DNA from: Candidatus Marinamargulisbacteria bacterium SCGC AG-410-N11
Lineage (GTDB): Bacteria > Margulisbacteria > Marinamargulisbacteria > GCA-2716485 > AG-410-N11
Assembly: GCA_003265895.1 (NCBI GenBank)
Contig: QFBS01000004.1
Location: 1-57,700, forward strand
DNA: 57,700 nt
Direction: 5' to 3'
The notes below the pieces were generated by a model. The model worked only from the letters and a program-made list of their open reading frames with translations, did no database searches and had not been told where the DNA came from. The position numbers and the translations under genes were made by a program. Below, piece after piece: positions 18,733-27,173 of the stretch (its first letter is position 1; each line of letters opens with the position of its first letter).

Positions 18733-20535
18733 TTATTTTTTTTCTAACTTACTTGATTCTGAATCGCTTGATGATCTGGTTGAAAAAGACACTGGAGAAC
18801 CTGGGGGAGAAACCGTTGAAACTGATGACGCATAGTCTGGCACAGATGAAACTAAATTACAAGATCCCGTTGTAATATCATAAATAAGATCATATTCCTT
18901 TGATTGATTCAAATGGTCATGTTCATGAGGATTAATACCAAAAATAGTCATTAACGCCATAACGTTTGGTTTAAGACCACAGCCCTTCAACATTAATTTC
19001 TCTAATGTAAAGTTACCATTATTATTAGTCCCCACAATTTCAAAATTAGTTGAACCAGGATCTGAAAAAAAGTCAAAAATAGGCAAACCAACTTCTTTAG
19101 ATAACTTTTGTAAATCCTCAGGTAAATTTTCTATATCATTAATAGTTAATGTCAAATCCGCTAATATAGTAACCCCTAGAAAGTTTCGAATAAATGGATC
19201 AGAGTCTGGTTCAAAGGCTTTAGTTAACCAACTACTTATCAAGTTACTTCCATCGTCAGAAACCTTGGCATCTGCTTGTTCTAACACAGTATCAAAAGAA
19301 TCAGAACTTAAATTCAAATTACCTTCTGCATCTTCTTCTGCATTTAGATAAACAGAATTTCCATCAACTCTAAAACAAAAATTTTGTTGGTTCTTAACTC
19401 TTAAAAACTCTTTTAAAAACTCGTTTCTAGCAATCTTTCCAGAACGTACATTGCCCAGGCTAGCCTTTGACTCCAATAAAGTCTTTAAGTTTTTTGAATT
19501 AAGGGTTTCATTTATGTCATCAATTCTGCAATTAAGCTCTTCAAAAGTAGCCTGTACAGACTCATCATCTGGAACTAGTATAGAAGATAATAAACGTGCT
19601 CGTAGTTGATTTGGAGATAAACTTTTCCTTTCTTGAGGTGACAAAGGTCGATTAATTCTAGGGCTTGAACTCGGCTTTTCCGAATCGGTTAGTACTTTGA
19701 TTTCCATATTACTTTTTGCAGACTCAATACTCTCTTCATCAATACCCAATTCGCGAAGCCCATCTTCACCTAAAAATTCTAATAAATTGACATTATAATT
19801 TAAATCCATCCAATGAACATTTACTGAATCTTTCATGTTCCTAGCGTCCACATCAGTATTTACTTTATCAAAAAAATCTTTTATTTCACCGTTTCCCATA
19901 TTTTCAACATCAATACCATCATACAAATAAGCTCGAATATTTTCTTCTCCAAATTTGTTACATAAATTTTTAAATTCTTCTTTTGATTCACATTTATCTA
20001 ATAATAAACCTATAATTGGATCTCCATATTGATCTTTGATAGATTGTAAAATATTAAAGGCATTTTTTTGAAGTGCACATTTCATTAAATCACTTAAAAA
20101 ATCATCATAATTATCTCCAAGTTTTTCTTCTAAGTACTCAAAATCAGCTGATTGTAATTTATTTGAATCTTGTAAATTTTCCAAAGAGTCAATAACTCCG
20201 TTCATTAAATCTTTCGTAAATTGAACGTTTTCAGATTTGTCTTTATTAAACTGTTTATATAATAACCTTAATTCATGCCCAGCTTGTGATAGACCATGCT
20301 TTTGTTTTGTTTTTCTACCTTTCTCCTTGCCAAATTGTTCTATTTCGGCAGTAATATTCATTGTTTGTTCCGAATCTTTAGAAACACTAGCATGCAACAC
20401 TTTAAGTGCAGATAAAAATGTTGCAACTTTTTTTGATTTTGATGTTGAAATCTGAGCTACTTTCCTTGAATCATTAAATCTATTAACCTGACCACTACTA
20501 TTACCGCTTATCTTTCTCTCAGCAAAACCTGCCAT
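18733..20535 (-). CDS. Orphan 600-residue protein, candidate effector
   Basis: I recognise no family. The start is firm: a GGGGAGGGG run ends three bases before the ATG. The N-terminal 60 residues are Ser/Lys/Arg-rich without a signal peptide, followed by predominantly helical, acidic sequence. The final 25 residues are Ser-rich with acidic residues (SFSTRSSSDSESSKLEKK). Unstructured Ser/Glu-rich tails resemble C-terminal translocation signals of type IVB effectors, but this is only a resemblance. There are no membrane segments and no catalytic motif that I can see. It diverges from dus and converges on the NHL lipoproteins. Confidence 0.7.
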   Translation of the reverse strand: MAGFAERKISGNSSGQVNRFNDSRKVAQISTSKSKKVATFLSALKVLHASVSKDSEQTMNITAEIEQFGKEKGRKTKQKHGLSQAGHELRLLYKQFNKDKSENVQFTKDLMNGVIDSLENLQDSNKLQSADFEYLEEKLGDNYDDFLSDLMKCALQKNAFNILQSIKDQYGDPIIGLLLDKCESKEEFKNLCNKFGEENIRAYLYDGIDVENMGNGEIKDFFDKVNTDVDARNMKDSVNVHWMDLNYNVNLLEFLGEDGLRELGIDEESIESAKSNMEIKVLTDSEKPSSSPRINRPLSPQERKSLSPNQLRARLLSSILVPDDESVQATFEELNCRIDDINETLNSKNLKTLLESKASLGNVRSGKIARNEFLKEFLRVKNQQNFCFRVDGNSVYLNAEEDAEGNLNLSSDSFDTVLEQADAKVSDDGSNLISSWLTKAFEPDSDPFIRNFLGVTILADLTLTINDIENLPEDLQKLSKEVGLPIFDFFSDPGSTNFEIVGTNNNGNFTLEKLMLKGCGLKPNVMALMTIFGINPHEHDHLNQSKEYDLIYDITTGSCNLVSSVPDYASSVSTVSPPGSPVSFSTRSSSDSESSKLEKK

Positions 20536-20602
20536 AAACCCCTCCCCAATTGTCTTATATAATGTTTATACCCATTTAATAGACTATCTAAACACATTTT
20601 TA

Positions 20603-20631
20603 TTGCGACAATAACCATTTTTAGTTATATT
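20603..20631 (+). promoter_or_regulatory. dus-sir2 promoter, apparently leaderless
   Basis: TTGCGA (20603-20608), a 17-base spacer, then TATATT (20626-20631). The dus ATG begins six bases after the -10, so the A of ATG would be about +1. Confidence 0.55.
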
Positions 20632-20637
20632 TTAAAC

Positions 20638-21591
20638 ATGAATAAAAACTTTTGGAAAAATATCCCCAAACCCATTATCGGATTAGCTCCCATGGACGGC
20701 TATTCGGATAGTGCATTTCGCCGTATCTGTAAAACAGTAAATCCAAATATCATTACGGTTACCGAATTCACCTCGGCCGATGGTCTGCACCATAACCGAA
20801 AAATACTAAAACAAAAACTTCAGTTTCATCCCTCCGAACAACCGGTGATTGCCCAAATCTTTGGCAAAAATGAAGAAACTTTTATCACTGCCGCTAAAGT
20901 ATGCGAAGAAATGGGGTTTAGTGGCATCGACATTAATATGGGGTGCCCCTCAAAAAAAGTAGTCAAATCAGAACATGGCGTTGCACTTCGTAAAAAACCA
21001 GACCTAGCCGCAAAACTAGTCGAAGCATTGGCAACCAATACCCATCTTCCTATTTCAGTTAAAACCCGATTAGGTTGGTCTAACGCCGATAACTTAATCC
21101 CTTTTTGCAAACGATTAGAAAGTGCTGGCGCAAATATGATTTGTATTCATGCCAGAACCTATAAAGAACCCTACAACGTACCCGCTCAATGGGAACATCT
21201 TTACGAACTTAAAGAGCATCTTAATATACCATTATTAGGCAATGGCGGTGTTACATCCTACAGCGATGGTATCAATAAATTAAATAATCTAGATGGCTTC
21301 TTAATTGGGCAAGCCACATTTGGCAATCCATGGATCTTTGATCCATTAGAAAGAAAACTTTCCATGACAGAAAAATACGATCTAATAATAAAACATGCCG
21401 AATGGTTAATCGAACATAAAGGTGAACAAGTGGGAACCCGCGAAATCAGAAAACATCTTCTGGCCTATGTTAAAGGTATTCCTGGCGCTAGGCAATATCG
21501 CTCTAAGTTAGTCTATGTTAATGACTTAAACGACATCAAACATAGCTTATCTACAATTTGTAACGAATTAGAATGTCAATTACAAGTTTAA
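20638..21591 (+). CDS. dus: tRNA-dihydrouridine synthase
   Basis: 317 residues. The N-terminal TIM barrel binds FMN (IGLAPMDGYSD at 14-24). The catalytic cysteine is Cys103 in INMGCPSKKV. The SVKTRLGW, CIHARTY and GNGGV blocks follow in the expected order. The enzyme reduces uridines in the D-loop of tRNA with NADPH. The MDGYSD and SEHGVALRKK forms differ from Escherichia coli DusA/B/C, so I do not assign a subtype. The gene overlaps sir2 by 19 bases and the two share a promoter. No ribosome-binding site precedes the ATG, in line with a leaderless transcript. Confidence 0.93.
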   Translation: MNKNFWKNIPKPIIGLAPMDGYSDSAFRRICKTVNPNIITVTEFTSADGLHHNRKILKQKLQFHPSEQPVIAQIFGKNEETFITAAKVCEEMGFSGIDINMGCPSKKVVKSEHGVALRKKPDLAAKLVEALATNTHLPISVKTRLGWSNADNLIPFCKRLESAGANMICIHARTYKEPYNVPAQWEHLYELKEHLNIPLLGNGGVTSYSDGINKLNNLDGFLIGQATFGNPWIFDPLERKLSMTEKYDLIIKHAEWLIEHKGEQVGTREIRKHLLAYVKGIPGARQYRSKLVYVNDLNDIKHSLSTICNELECQLQV

Positions 21592-22304
21592 CTAAATATA
21601 TTCTAAATTCTCAAAAAATAGTTATATTTACAGGGGCTGGCATTAGTACCGAATCTGGAGTACCAGACTTTAGAAGCCCTAACGGTGTTTGGAGTAAGTA
21701 TCAACCCGTATACTTCGACGATTTCTGTCAATCCGAATCAGCACGAAAACGATACTGGCAAATGAAAAAAGAAACCTACGAACTTTACAAAGATGTAAAG
21801 CCTAATCAAGGACACCAATTTATTGTCGATTTATTTCATCAAAACAAACTACTCGGATTAATCACACAAAACGTTGACGGCCTGCATGAACTTGCCGGCT
21901 TACCAAAAAAAGTCATGATCGAGCTTCATGGCACCGATCGATACATTGGCTGTTTAAGTTGTAACTATCAAGCGCCAGCTAAACTATATTTCGAAAATAT
22001 GTCACCAACGCCACCTAACTGTCCACAATGTAACCAGTTATTAAAACCTGCTACCATTTCATTTGGCCAATCACTTAATACATCACATCTAAAAAAAGCC
22101 CAAGAATGGAGCGCTAACTGTGATTGCTTTATCGTAATGGGATCATCATTAGTTGTATATCCGGCAGCAGCACTACCAGAATATGCGGTTAATAACAATA
22201 CACCACTCATAATCATTAACAATCAACCTACCCCTCTCGATGCAAAAGCATCCCTAGTAATCAATCAATCTATTGGAGATATCGTTTCAAATATAACACT
22301 CTAA
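21573..22304 (+). CDS. cobB: Sir2-family NAD-dependent protein deacylase
   Basis: 243 residues. It shows the NAD-binding GAGIS (21-25) and PDFR (31-34), TQNVDGLHELAG (98-108), the catalytic His119 (IELHGT) and a zinc site of Cys127, Cys130, Cys150 and Cys153. Sirtuins remove acetyl or other acyl groups from lysines and consume NAD. Class III sirtuins carry Tyr and Arg in the loop after GAGIS; here the stretch contains SARKRYWQMKKETY, where the Arg and Tyr could fit, but I cannot settle substrate preference. The gene starts inside the end of dus. A strong hairpin terminator follows. Confidence 0.92.
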   Translation: MSITSLTKYILNSQKIVIFTGAGISTESGVPDFRSPNGVWSKYQPVYFDDFCQSESARKRYWQMKKETYELYKDVKPNQGHQFIVDLFHQNKLLGLITQNVDGLHELAGLPKKVMIELHGTDRYIGCLSCNYQAPAKLYFENMSPTPPNCPQCNQLLKPATISFGQSLNTSHLKKAQEWSANCDCFIVMGSSLVVYPAAALPEYAVNNNTPLIIINNQPTPLDAKASLVINQSIGDIVSNITL

Positions 22305-22328
22305 GTATACATAATCCCCAATATAAGC

Positions 22329-22369
22329 AAAAAAAAACGGACTAACATAAAAGCTAGTCCGTTTTTTTA
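22329..22369. terminator. Bidirectional intrinsic terminator between sir2 and the RRM gene
   Basis: An eight-base perfect stem, ACGGACTA (22337-22344) with TAGTCCGT (22355-22362), has a 10-base loop. Eight A's lie before it and a run of T's after it. It therefore ends transcripts from both sides, fitting two convergent genes. Confidence 0.92.
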
Positions 22370-22384
22370 ATTATTTAGTCTTAA

Positions 22385-22663
22385 TTATGCTCTGTTAAAA
22401 GAACGTCTTTTATCGTTTTTTTCTTGAGCTTCATTAATTTTTAATCGTCGGCCATCTAATTCTTTACCATCAAATTGCTCGATTGCTGTTTTAGCTTCTT
22501 CTTCTGTAGACATAGTTACAAATCCAAATCCTCTAGATCGACCTGTTTCTCTATCCGTAATAATAATTAAATCTTCTACAGTTCCTATTTCTTCAAAATA
22601 AGTTCTTAGGCCATCTTCTTTTGTATCCCAAGATAATCCACCAACAAATAATTTTTTTCCCAT
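22385..22663 (-). CDS. RRM-type RNA-binding protein
   Basis: 92 residues, one RNA recognition motif. RNP2 is LFVGGL (5-10) and RNP1 is RGFGFVTM (44-51), with the aromatic residues needed for RNA stacking present. A short basic tail ([11 protein letters not shown]) follows. Such single-RRM proteins occur widely in bacteria, including cyanobacteria and several Proteobacteria, and often respond to cold or stress. AAGGAG about ten bases before the ATG is a good ribosome-binding site. The 365-base region upstream is long for this genome and could hold a structured 5' leader. Confidence 0.92.
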   Translation of the reverse strand: MGKKLFVGGLSWDTKEDGLRTYFEEIGTVEDLIIITDRETGRSRGFGFVTMSTEEEAKTAIEQFDGKELDGRRLKINEAQEKNDKRRSFNRA

Positions 22664-23028
22664 TTTCTTTCTTTCTCCTTAATATTATTTCATGCAATTC
22701 GTTGCTACATGTAGTAATATTCTTTTTCAACTAATCCAACGCACTTATATTATTTTTGTTGGTGTATCAATGAACGTACTAAATGAAGTCCAAAGCAAAA
22801 AAAATTTACTTTTTAAACTGAACTACATCAATAGATTACCCTTTATTCATATATAATTCAACTATAATTTTTTTTTAATAAAAATCATCGCCAATAGTTC
22901 AATTACAAATATAAAAAGTTTTAAGAAACAAACTCATTTCAGATAATATAAATACAGTATCAAATAACGTTCTCAAAATTATATCGGTACTAATTGGAAA
23001 TTAAGTAGTTGTAGGGTACAATATTCCC
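22664..23028. other. Divergent intergenic region between the RRM gene and nadE
   Basis: 365 bases without a gene. It holds the nadE promoter at its right end, a perfect palindrome CTACATGTAG at 22705-22714 within the likely RRM leader, and CCAAC/GTTGG arms (22736-22740, 22758-22762) that could pair. The rest is AT-rich and I see nothing in it. Confidence 0.6.
22994..23022 (+). promoter_or_regulatory. nadE promoter, apparently leaderless
   Basis: TTGGAA (22994-22999), a 17-base spacer, TACAAT (23017-23022), then six bases to the ATG at 23029. Transcription would start at the initiation codon. No ribosome-binding site is present. Confidence 0.55.
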
Positions 23029-24651
23029 ATGAAAGCAACGATTATCCAATATAATCCAACAATCGGAAACATCGAAAAAAATAAAGAGCATATCATTGCA
23101 TCTATTAAAAAGTATACAAATGACCCATCTCCAATTCTTCTGATTTACCCTGAACTAGCAATTTGTGGTTATCCACCAAGAGATCTACTTACCATACCTG
23201 CTTTTTTATCGGCTTGCTCAAGCGCAATTTCAGAAATTAAATCCATTTTAAAAAAGAGTCCACACATTACACTTATTGTTGGAACTCCCCGTTTAGAAAA
23301 AAACAATCTATTTAATAGTGCCGCTATCATTAATTCTGAATCAATAACTTATATAGATAAACAAAAACTACCAACATACGATGTCTTTGATGAATCAAGA
23401 TACTTTCATATAGGCACCCCCTCAAAACCTATTTTAATACAAAATACTAAAGTTGGTATTGTAATCTGTGAAGATGCTTGGTCAAAAGAAACAAATAATC
23501 CAATTCAAAACCTTGCCAATCAACAAATTAGTACACTAATCATATTATCGGCATCTCCCTTTGAAATTTCAAAACAAGATACCCGCTTCAAATTATTTTC
23601 ATCAATAGCAAAAAAAAATAAAATTAATGTTATTGCGGTTAATCAAATAGGTGCAAATGATGAACTAGTTTTTGACGGAACTAGCTTAGTCTTTAATCAA
23701 GATGGTTGTTTAATTCATCAGTTAGCTAGCTTTAAAGAAGATTCTAAAAACATTAATTTAACAGAAACTAACAAAACCTTAAACCCAACATCAATACCTC
23801 ACACAGAACAACTACTTAATGCTTTAGTATTAGGTGTTAAAGATTATATTAAAAAATGTAATTTTAAAGGCGTTATAATTGGACTATCTGGCGGGATAGA
23901 TTCAGCAGTAACAGCTGCTATTGCGGCAAAAGCACTTGGCAAAAATAATGTATTAGGGGTTTTAATGCCATCTAAATTCTCATCAAAAGGAAGTATAGAC
24001 GATTCACTAGACTTAGCTAAAAACTTAGGAATTAAAACACATACTATCCCAATCAACGATATTGTCCAAATGTATTCATCAAGTCTTAATCCTATCTTTA
24101 AACAATTAAAAGAAGATATCACAGAAGAAAATATTCAAGCCAGAACAAGAGGAACATTGTTAATGGCAATATCCAATAAATTAGGATATTTAGTTCTAAC
24201 AACAGGTAATAAAAGCGAATTAGCAGTTGGTTATTGTACTTTATACGGAGATATGTGTGGCGGACTAGCCATTTTATCTGATGTTCCAAAAATAATGGTC
24301 TACGAGCTTGCTAACGAATTAAATAAAGAATCAACGATGATCCCTAATAATACCATTACAAAACCACCATCGGCAGAACTCCGTCCAAATCAAACCGATC
24401 AAGACAGCTTACCTAACTACTCCATATTAGATGATATTTTAGAAAAGTATATTCACCAAAAATTATCACAAAAAGAAATTGTTGATACGGGCCATGATTC
24501 GGAACTAGTTAAATGGGTTTTAAAATTAGTCAATAATAATGAATATAAACGACGACAAGCCGCTCCTGGTTTAAAAGTAACTGAAACAGCCTTTGGAATT
24601 GGTCGCCGAATGCCTGTAGCTGCTAATTACTCATCTATTTTAAATATTTAA
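23029..24651 (+). CDS. nadE: Glutamine-dependent NAD+ synthetase
   Basis: 540 residues, normal for the two-domain enzyme. The N-terminal nitrilase-fold glutaminase has the triad Glu42 (YPELAICGYPP), Lys113 (KQKLPTYDVFDE) and Cys147 (VICEDAW). The synthetase domain has the ATP pyrophosphatase P-loop SGGIDS (287-292), IQARTRGTLLMA and TTGNKSELAVGYCTLYGDM. It makes NAD from deamido-NAD, ATP and glutamine in the cytoplasm. The start has no ribosome-binding site but a well-placed leaderless promoter. It converges on an orphan gene with only an eight-base gap. Confidence 0.96.
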   Translation: MKATIIQYNPTIGNIEKNKEHIIASIKKYTNDPSPILLIYPELAICGYPPRDLLTIPAFLSACSSAISEIKSILKKSPHITLIVGTPRLEKNNLFNSAAIINSESITYIDKQKLPTYDVFDESRYFHIGTPSKPILIQNTKVGIVICEDAWSKETNNPIQNLANQQISTLIILSASPFEISKQDTRFKLFSSIAKKNKINVIAVNQIGANDELVFDGTSLVFNQDGCLIHQLASFKEDSKNINLTETNKTLNPTSIPHTEQLLNALVLGVKDYIKKCNFKGVIIGLSGGIDSAVTAAIAAKALGKNNVLGVLMPSKFSSKGSIDDSLDLAKNLGIKTHTIPINDIVQMYSSSLNPIFKQLKEDITEENIQARTRGTLLMAISNKLGYLVLTTGNKSELAVGYCTLYGDMCGGLAILSDVPKIMVYELANELNKESTMIPNNTITKPPSAELRPNQTDQDSLPNYSILDDILEKYIHQKLSQKEIVDTGHDSELVKWVLKLVNNNEYKRRQAAPGLKVTETAFGIGRRMPVAANYSSILNI

Positions 24652-24659
24652 ATATAACA

Positions 24660-25208
24660 TTACTTTATCCAAATTGGCTTCCCAAAATTATCTAAACTTC
24701 TTAAACCTACAATGGACTTACCTTCTGTAGCTTTATATGTATCGATAGCATCTTCCAACTGACCAATTTTCATTAACAATTGTCGCTTTTTAATTAAATT
24801 TTTTTCAGAGCTCAATTTAATTTTCAAACTATCATAATCATAATAAGCATAATCTAATGGCGAAAATGAATCTGTTGTAGCTGGTTCTAATGATTTAGCA
24901 TCATTAGAACTAAAATCTAATATCCCTAAAGAACATATATTGACAATACCATTAAAAACTTGAAGTCCAGATTTACCAGGATCACTAGTAAGATGATCCA
25001 CGCCTTTCATAATCTCTTGAGAACCCTTCTCTATATTCTTTCCTGATTTCTCAAAAAATTTACTTAATGCTGATATGTTAGCACCGCAATCTCTAGAATG
25101 GTTTCTTTCAATCTTTGAAAATCGCCTAAATTCTCGGAGGCTTTTACTTTTTAATACGTTATGTACCCTATTTTTATATTCATACTTAATATTTTCAAAA
25201 TTTGCCAT
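24660..25208 (-). CDS. Orphan 182-residue protein
   Basis: No family recognised. The start is supported by TTAGGGGGGTG ending two bases before the ATG, close to the complement of the 16S tail. The N-terminal half is basic and helical (EYKNRVHNVLKSKSLREFRRF). A weakly hydrophobic patch (GLQVFNGIVNICSLGILDF) follows, then a helix rich in Lys, Leu and Asp. There is no signal peptide. The G-rich ribosome-binding site resembles those of the 600-residue orphan and of the unusual Lon gene, which groups it loosely with the accessory genes. Confidence 0.65.
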   Translation of the reverse strand: MANFENIKYEYKNRVHNVLKSKSLREFRRFSKIERNHSRDCGANISALSKFFEKSGKNIEKGSQEIMKGVDHLTSDPGKSGLQVFNGIVNICSLGILDFSSNDAKSLEPATTDSFSPLDYAYYDYDSLKIKLSSEKNLIKKRQLLMKIGQLEDAIDTYKATEGKSIVGLRSLDNFGKPIWIK

Positions 25209-25301
25209 ACACCCCCCTAAATTATTAATAAATAACGTTAATTTAAAAAGCTAATCTATTAATAAATAGTACCCAATTCTATTAATAATTAAACAAAAAC
25301 A

Positions 25302-26168
25302 TTATTTTGAAAAACGTTTCTTTAAAAGAAGGTTAAATCCTAACTGAACAAAATATGAATATACACTAAAAGGAACACTCCATCTAAAAACAGCCCTCAA
25401 TTGTGCAGTAAATCCTATGAGATATCTAAATCGTAATCGCGGTTTTTCAACAATAGAACATAATAAACGAACAACGATTAAAGGATCTTTACTAGATCGA
25501 TTTTTAAAAGACGGCAATATACTAAGAATAAAATCTCCGGACTCTTTAAACAAAGACTGATTCTGACCTGTATTATTAGCTATCTTTAAATTTTCTAAAA
25601 TTTTAGTCTGATATAATCCAGGCTCAACTAAACAAACCTGAATACCCTTCGGTTTTAATTCATAGTACAAACTTTCGCTATATCCTTCTAACGCAAATTT
25701 ACTTCCATTATAAGCCCCCATAAAAGGAATACTAGATAAACCAGCAACACTTGATAAGTTAATAATTTTAGCTTGCTTAGATTTAGATAGTAAATGTATC
25801 ATGGATCTAATCATACGATGACAACCAAAAAAATTAGTTTGAAACTGAGATTCAAGTTCATCAATAGCTATATCACAACAAAAGCCTAACTGAAGATACC
25901 CTGCATTATTTATTAAAACATCTAAATATCCATATTTAGATTCAATAACATCAACAACATTAGAGATAGTATTTATATCATTAACATCTAACTCTAGTAA
26001 ATCCATCGATACTTGATGTATACCACATAATCGATCAAATTCTTTTCGAGAATCCAAGTTCCTCATCGTGGCAATAACATGATATTTTTTAGCTAACTCT
26101 ATAGCCGTTAATAATCCAAAACCACTTGAACAACCAGTTATTAAAACTACTTGTGAAGACTGTTTCAC
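25302..26168 (-). CDS. Short-chain dehydrogenase/reductase
   Basis: 288 residues, classical SDR. The cofactor motif TGCSSGFG is at 11-18, NNAG at 87-90, the catalytic Ser140, and YNGSK with Tyr153 and Lys157. Residues after 220 carry a basic, hydrophobic tail (RLRFRYLIGFTAQLRAVFRWSVPFS) like that of membrane-associated SDRs acting on lipids or retinoid-like substrates. It lies seven bases after fabI on the same strand, so it is probably co-transcribed and might act in lipid metabolism. The substrate is unknown. Confidence 0.87.
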   Translation of the reverse strand: MKQSSQVVLITGCSSGFGLLTAIELAKKYHVIATMRNLDSRKEFDRLCGIHQVSMDLLELDVNDINTISNVVDVIESKYGYLDVLINNAGYLQLGFCCDIAIDELESQFQTNFFGCHRMIRSMIHLLSKSKQAKIINLSSVAGLSSIPFMGAYNGSKFALEGYSESLYYELKPKGIQVCLVEPGLYQTKILENLKIANNTGQNQSLFKESGDFILSILPSFKNRSSKDPLIVVRLLCSIVEKPRLRFRYLIGFTAQLRAVFRWSVPFSVYSYFVQLGFNLLLKKRFSK

Positions 26169-26175
26169 AAATGAA

Positions 26176-26991
26176 TTAAGAATTCTTTACGGATTGATTC
26201 TCTACTAAATGGGCATCTACTTTATCAATCAAAACCGAATGCATTCCACTATCCACATGATGGGTTTCACCAGTAACAGCGGACGATAAATCAGAACATA
26301 AATATAGTCCTGCGCCACCCACTTCTTCTAATGTAATATTACGTTTCAATGGCGACCGTAATTCATTAATTCGTAACAACGTATTAAATCCACTAATTCC
26401 TTTAGCCGCTAATGTTTTAACAGGGCCTGCAGATAACGAATTCACACGAATAGCAGAACTACCAAATTCAGCTGCTAAATACCGAACTGTACATTCAAGT
26501 GCCGCTTTTGCAACACCCATAACATTGTAATTAGGTACATACTTTTCGCCACCAATATAAGATAATGTCACAATAGATCCACCGTTTGTCATTAACGGCT
26601 TTGCACATCGTGCAATTGGAATTAAGGAATAAGCACTTACACCCAATGCTAAGTCCCAACCTTCTTTGGATACATCACTAAAATCACCTGTTAGATCATC
26701 TTTATTTGCAAAAGCAACAGCATGAACAACAAAATCACATTGTCCATAAACAGATTTATACTGATCAAATGTAGACTTAATTTCATCTTCGTTTGTAACA
26801 TCACAAGAAACAATTAACTTCGAATTCATTTCTTCGGCAATCGGCTTAACCCGACCTTCCATTACTTCGCCTGCATAAGTAAATGCTATTTCTGCACCTT
26901 GTTCATGTAAAGCCTTGGCAATTCCATAAGCAATTCCTCGCTTATTACTTACACCAAATATGATTCCTTTTTTTCCAGTCATTAAACCCAA
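26176..26991 (-). CDS. fabI: Enoyl-[acyl-carrier-protein] reductase FabI
   Basis: 271 residues from a TTG at 26991, which reproduces the conserved FabI N-terminus (MGLMTGKKGIIFG). The ATG at 26982 is the alternative. The active-site Tyr145 (LSYIGGEK), Tyr155 and Lys162 (YNVMGVAK) match the FabI Y-x6-K pattern. It reduces trans-2-enoyl-ACP with NADH, the last step of fatty-acid elongation and the target of triclosan-class inhibitors. A TATATT lies immediately before the TTG, nine bases before the ATG, so transcription may start at or within the coding start. It leads an operon with the SDR gene. Confidence 0.94.
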   Translation of the reverse strand: MGLMTGKKGIIFGVSNKRGIAYGIAKALHEQGAEIAFTYAGEVMEGRVKPIAEEMNSKLIVSCDVTNEDEIKSTFDQYKSVYGQCDFVVHAVAFANKDDLTGDFSDVSKEGWDLALGVSAYSLIPIARCAKPLMTNGGSIVTLSYIGGEKYVPNYNVMGVAKAALECTVRYLAAEFGSSAIRVNSLSAGPVKTLAAKGISGFNTLLRINELRSPLKRNITLEEVGGAGLYLCSDLSSAVTGETHHVDSGMHSVLIDKVDAHLVENQSVKNS

Positions 26992-27133
26992 AATATAAAC
27001 CCTCAGCTAATTTTTATATTATGATAATTTTAGTTTTATATTATATTACCTAATTGTTAAAAATTTTAAAAGCTTTAAATTTTAAAACGCTAATTTATTA
27101 AGATTATATTAAAAAAATATTAACAAAAATAAC

Positions 27134-27163
27134 TTGAAAAAAACTATTTTTTTCGGTTAATAT
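27134..27163 (+). promoter_or_regulatory. Promoter of the lipase-maturation-factor-like gene
   Basis: TTGAAA (27134-27139), an 18-base spacer, TAATAT (27158-27163), then ten bases to the ATG at 27174. The mRNA would have a leader of only a few bases and no ribosome-binding site. Confidence 0.45.
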
Positions 27164-27173
27164 TTAAAGCCTT

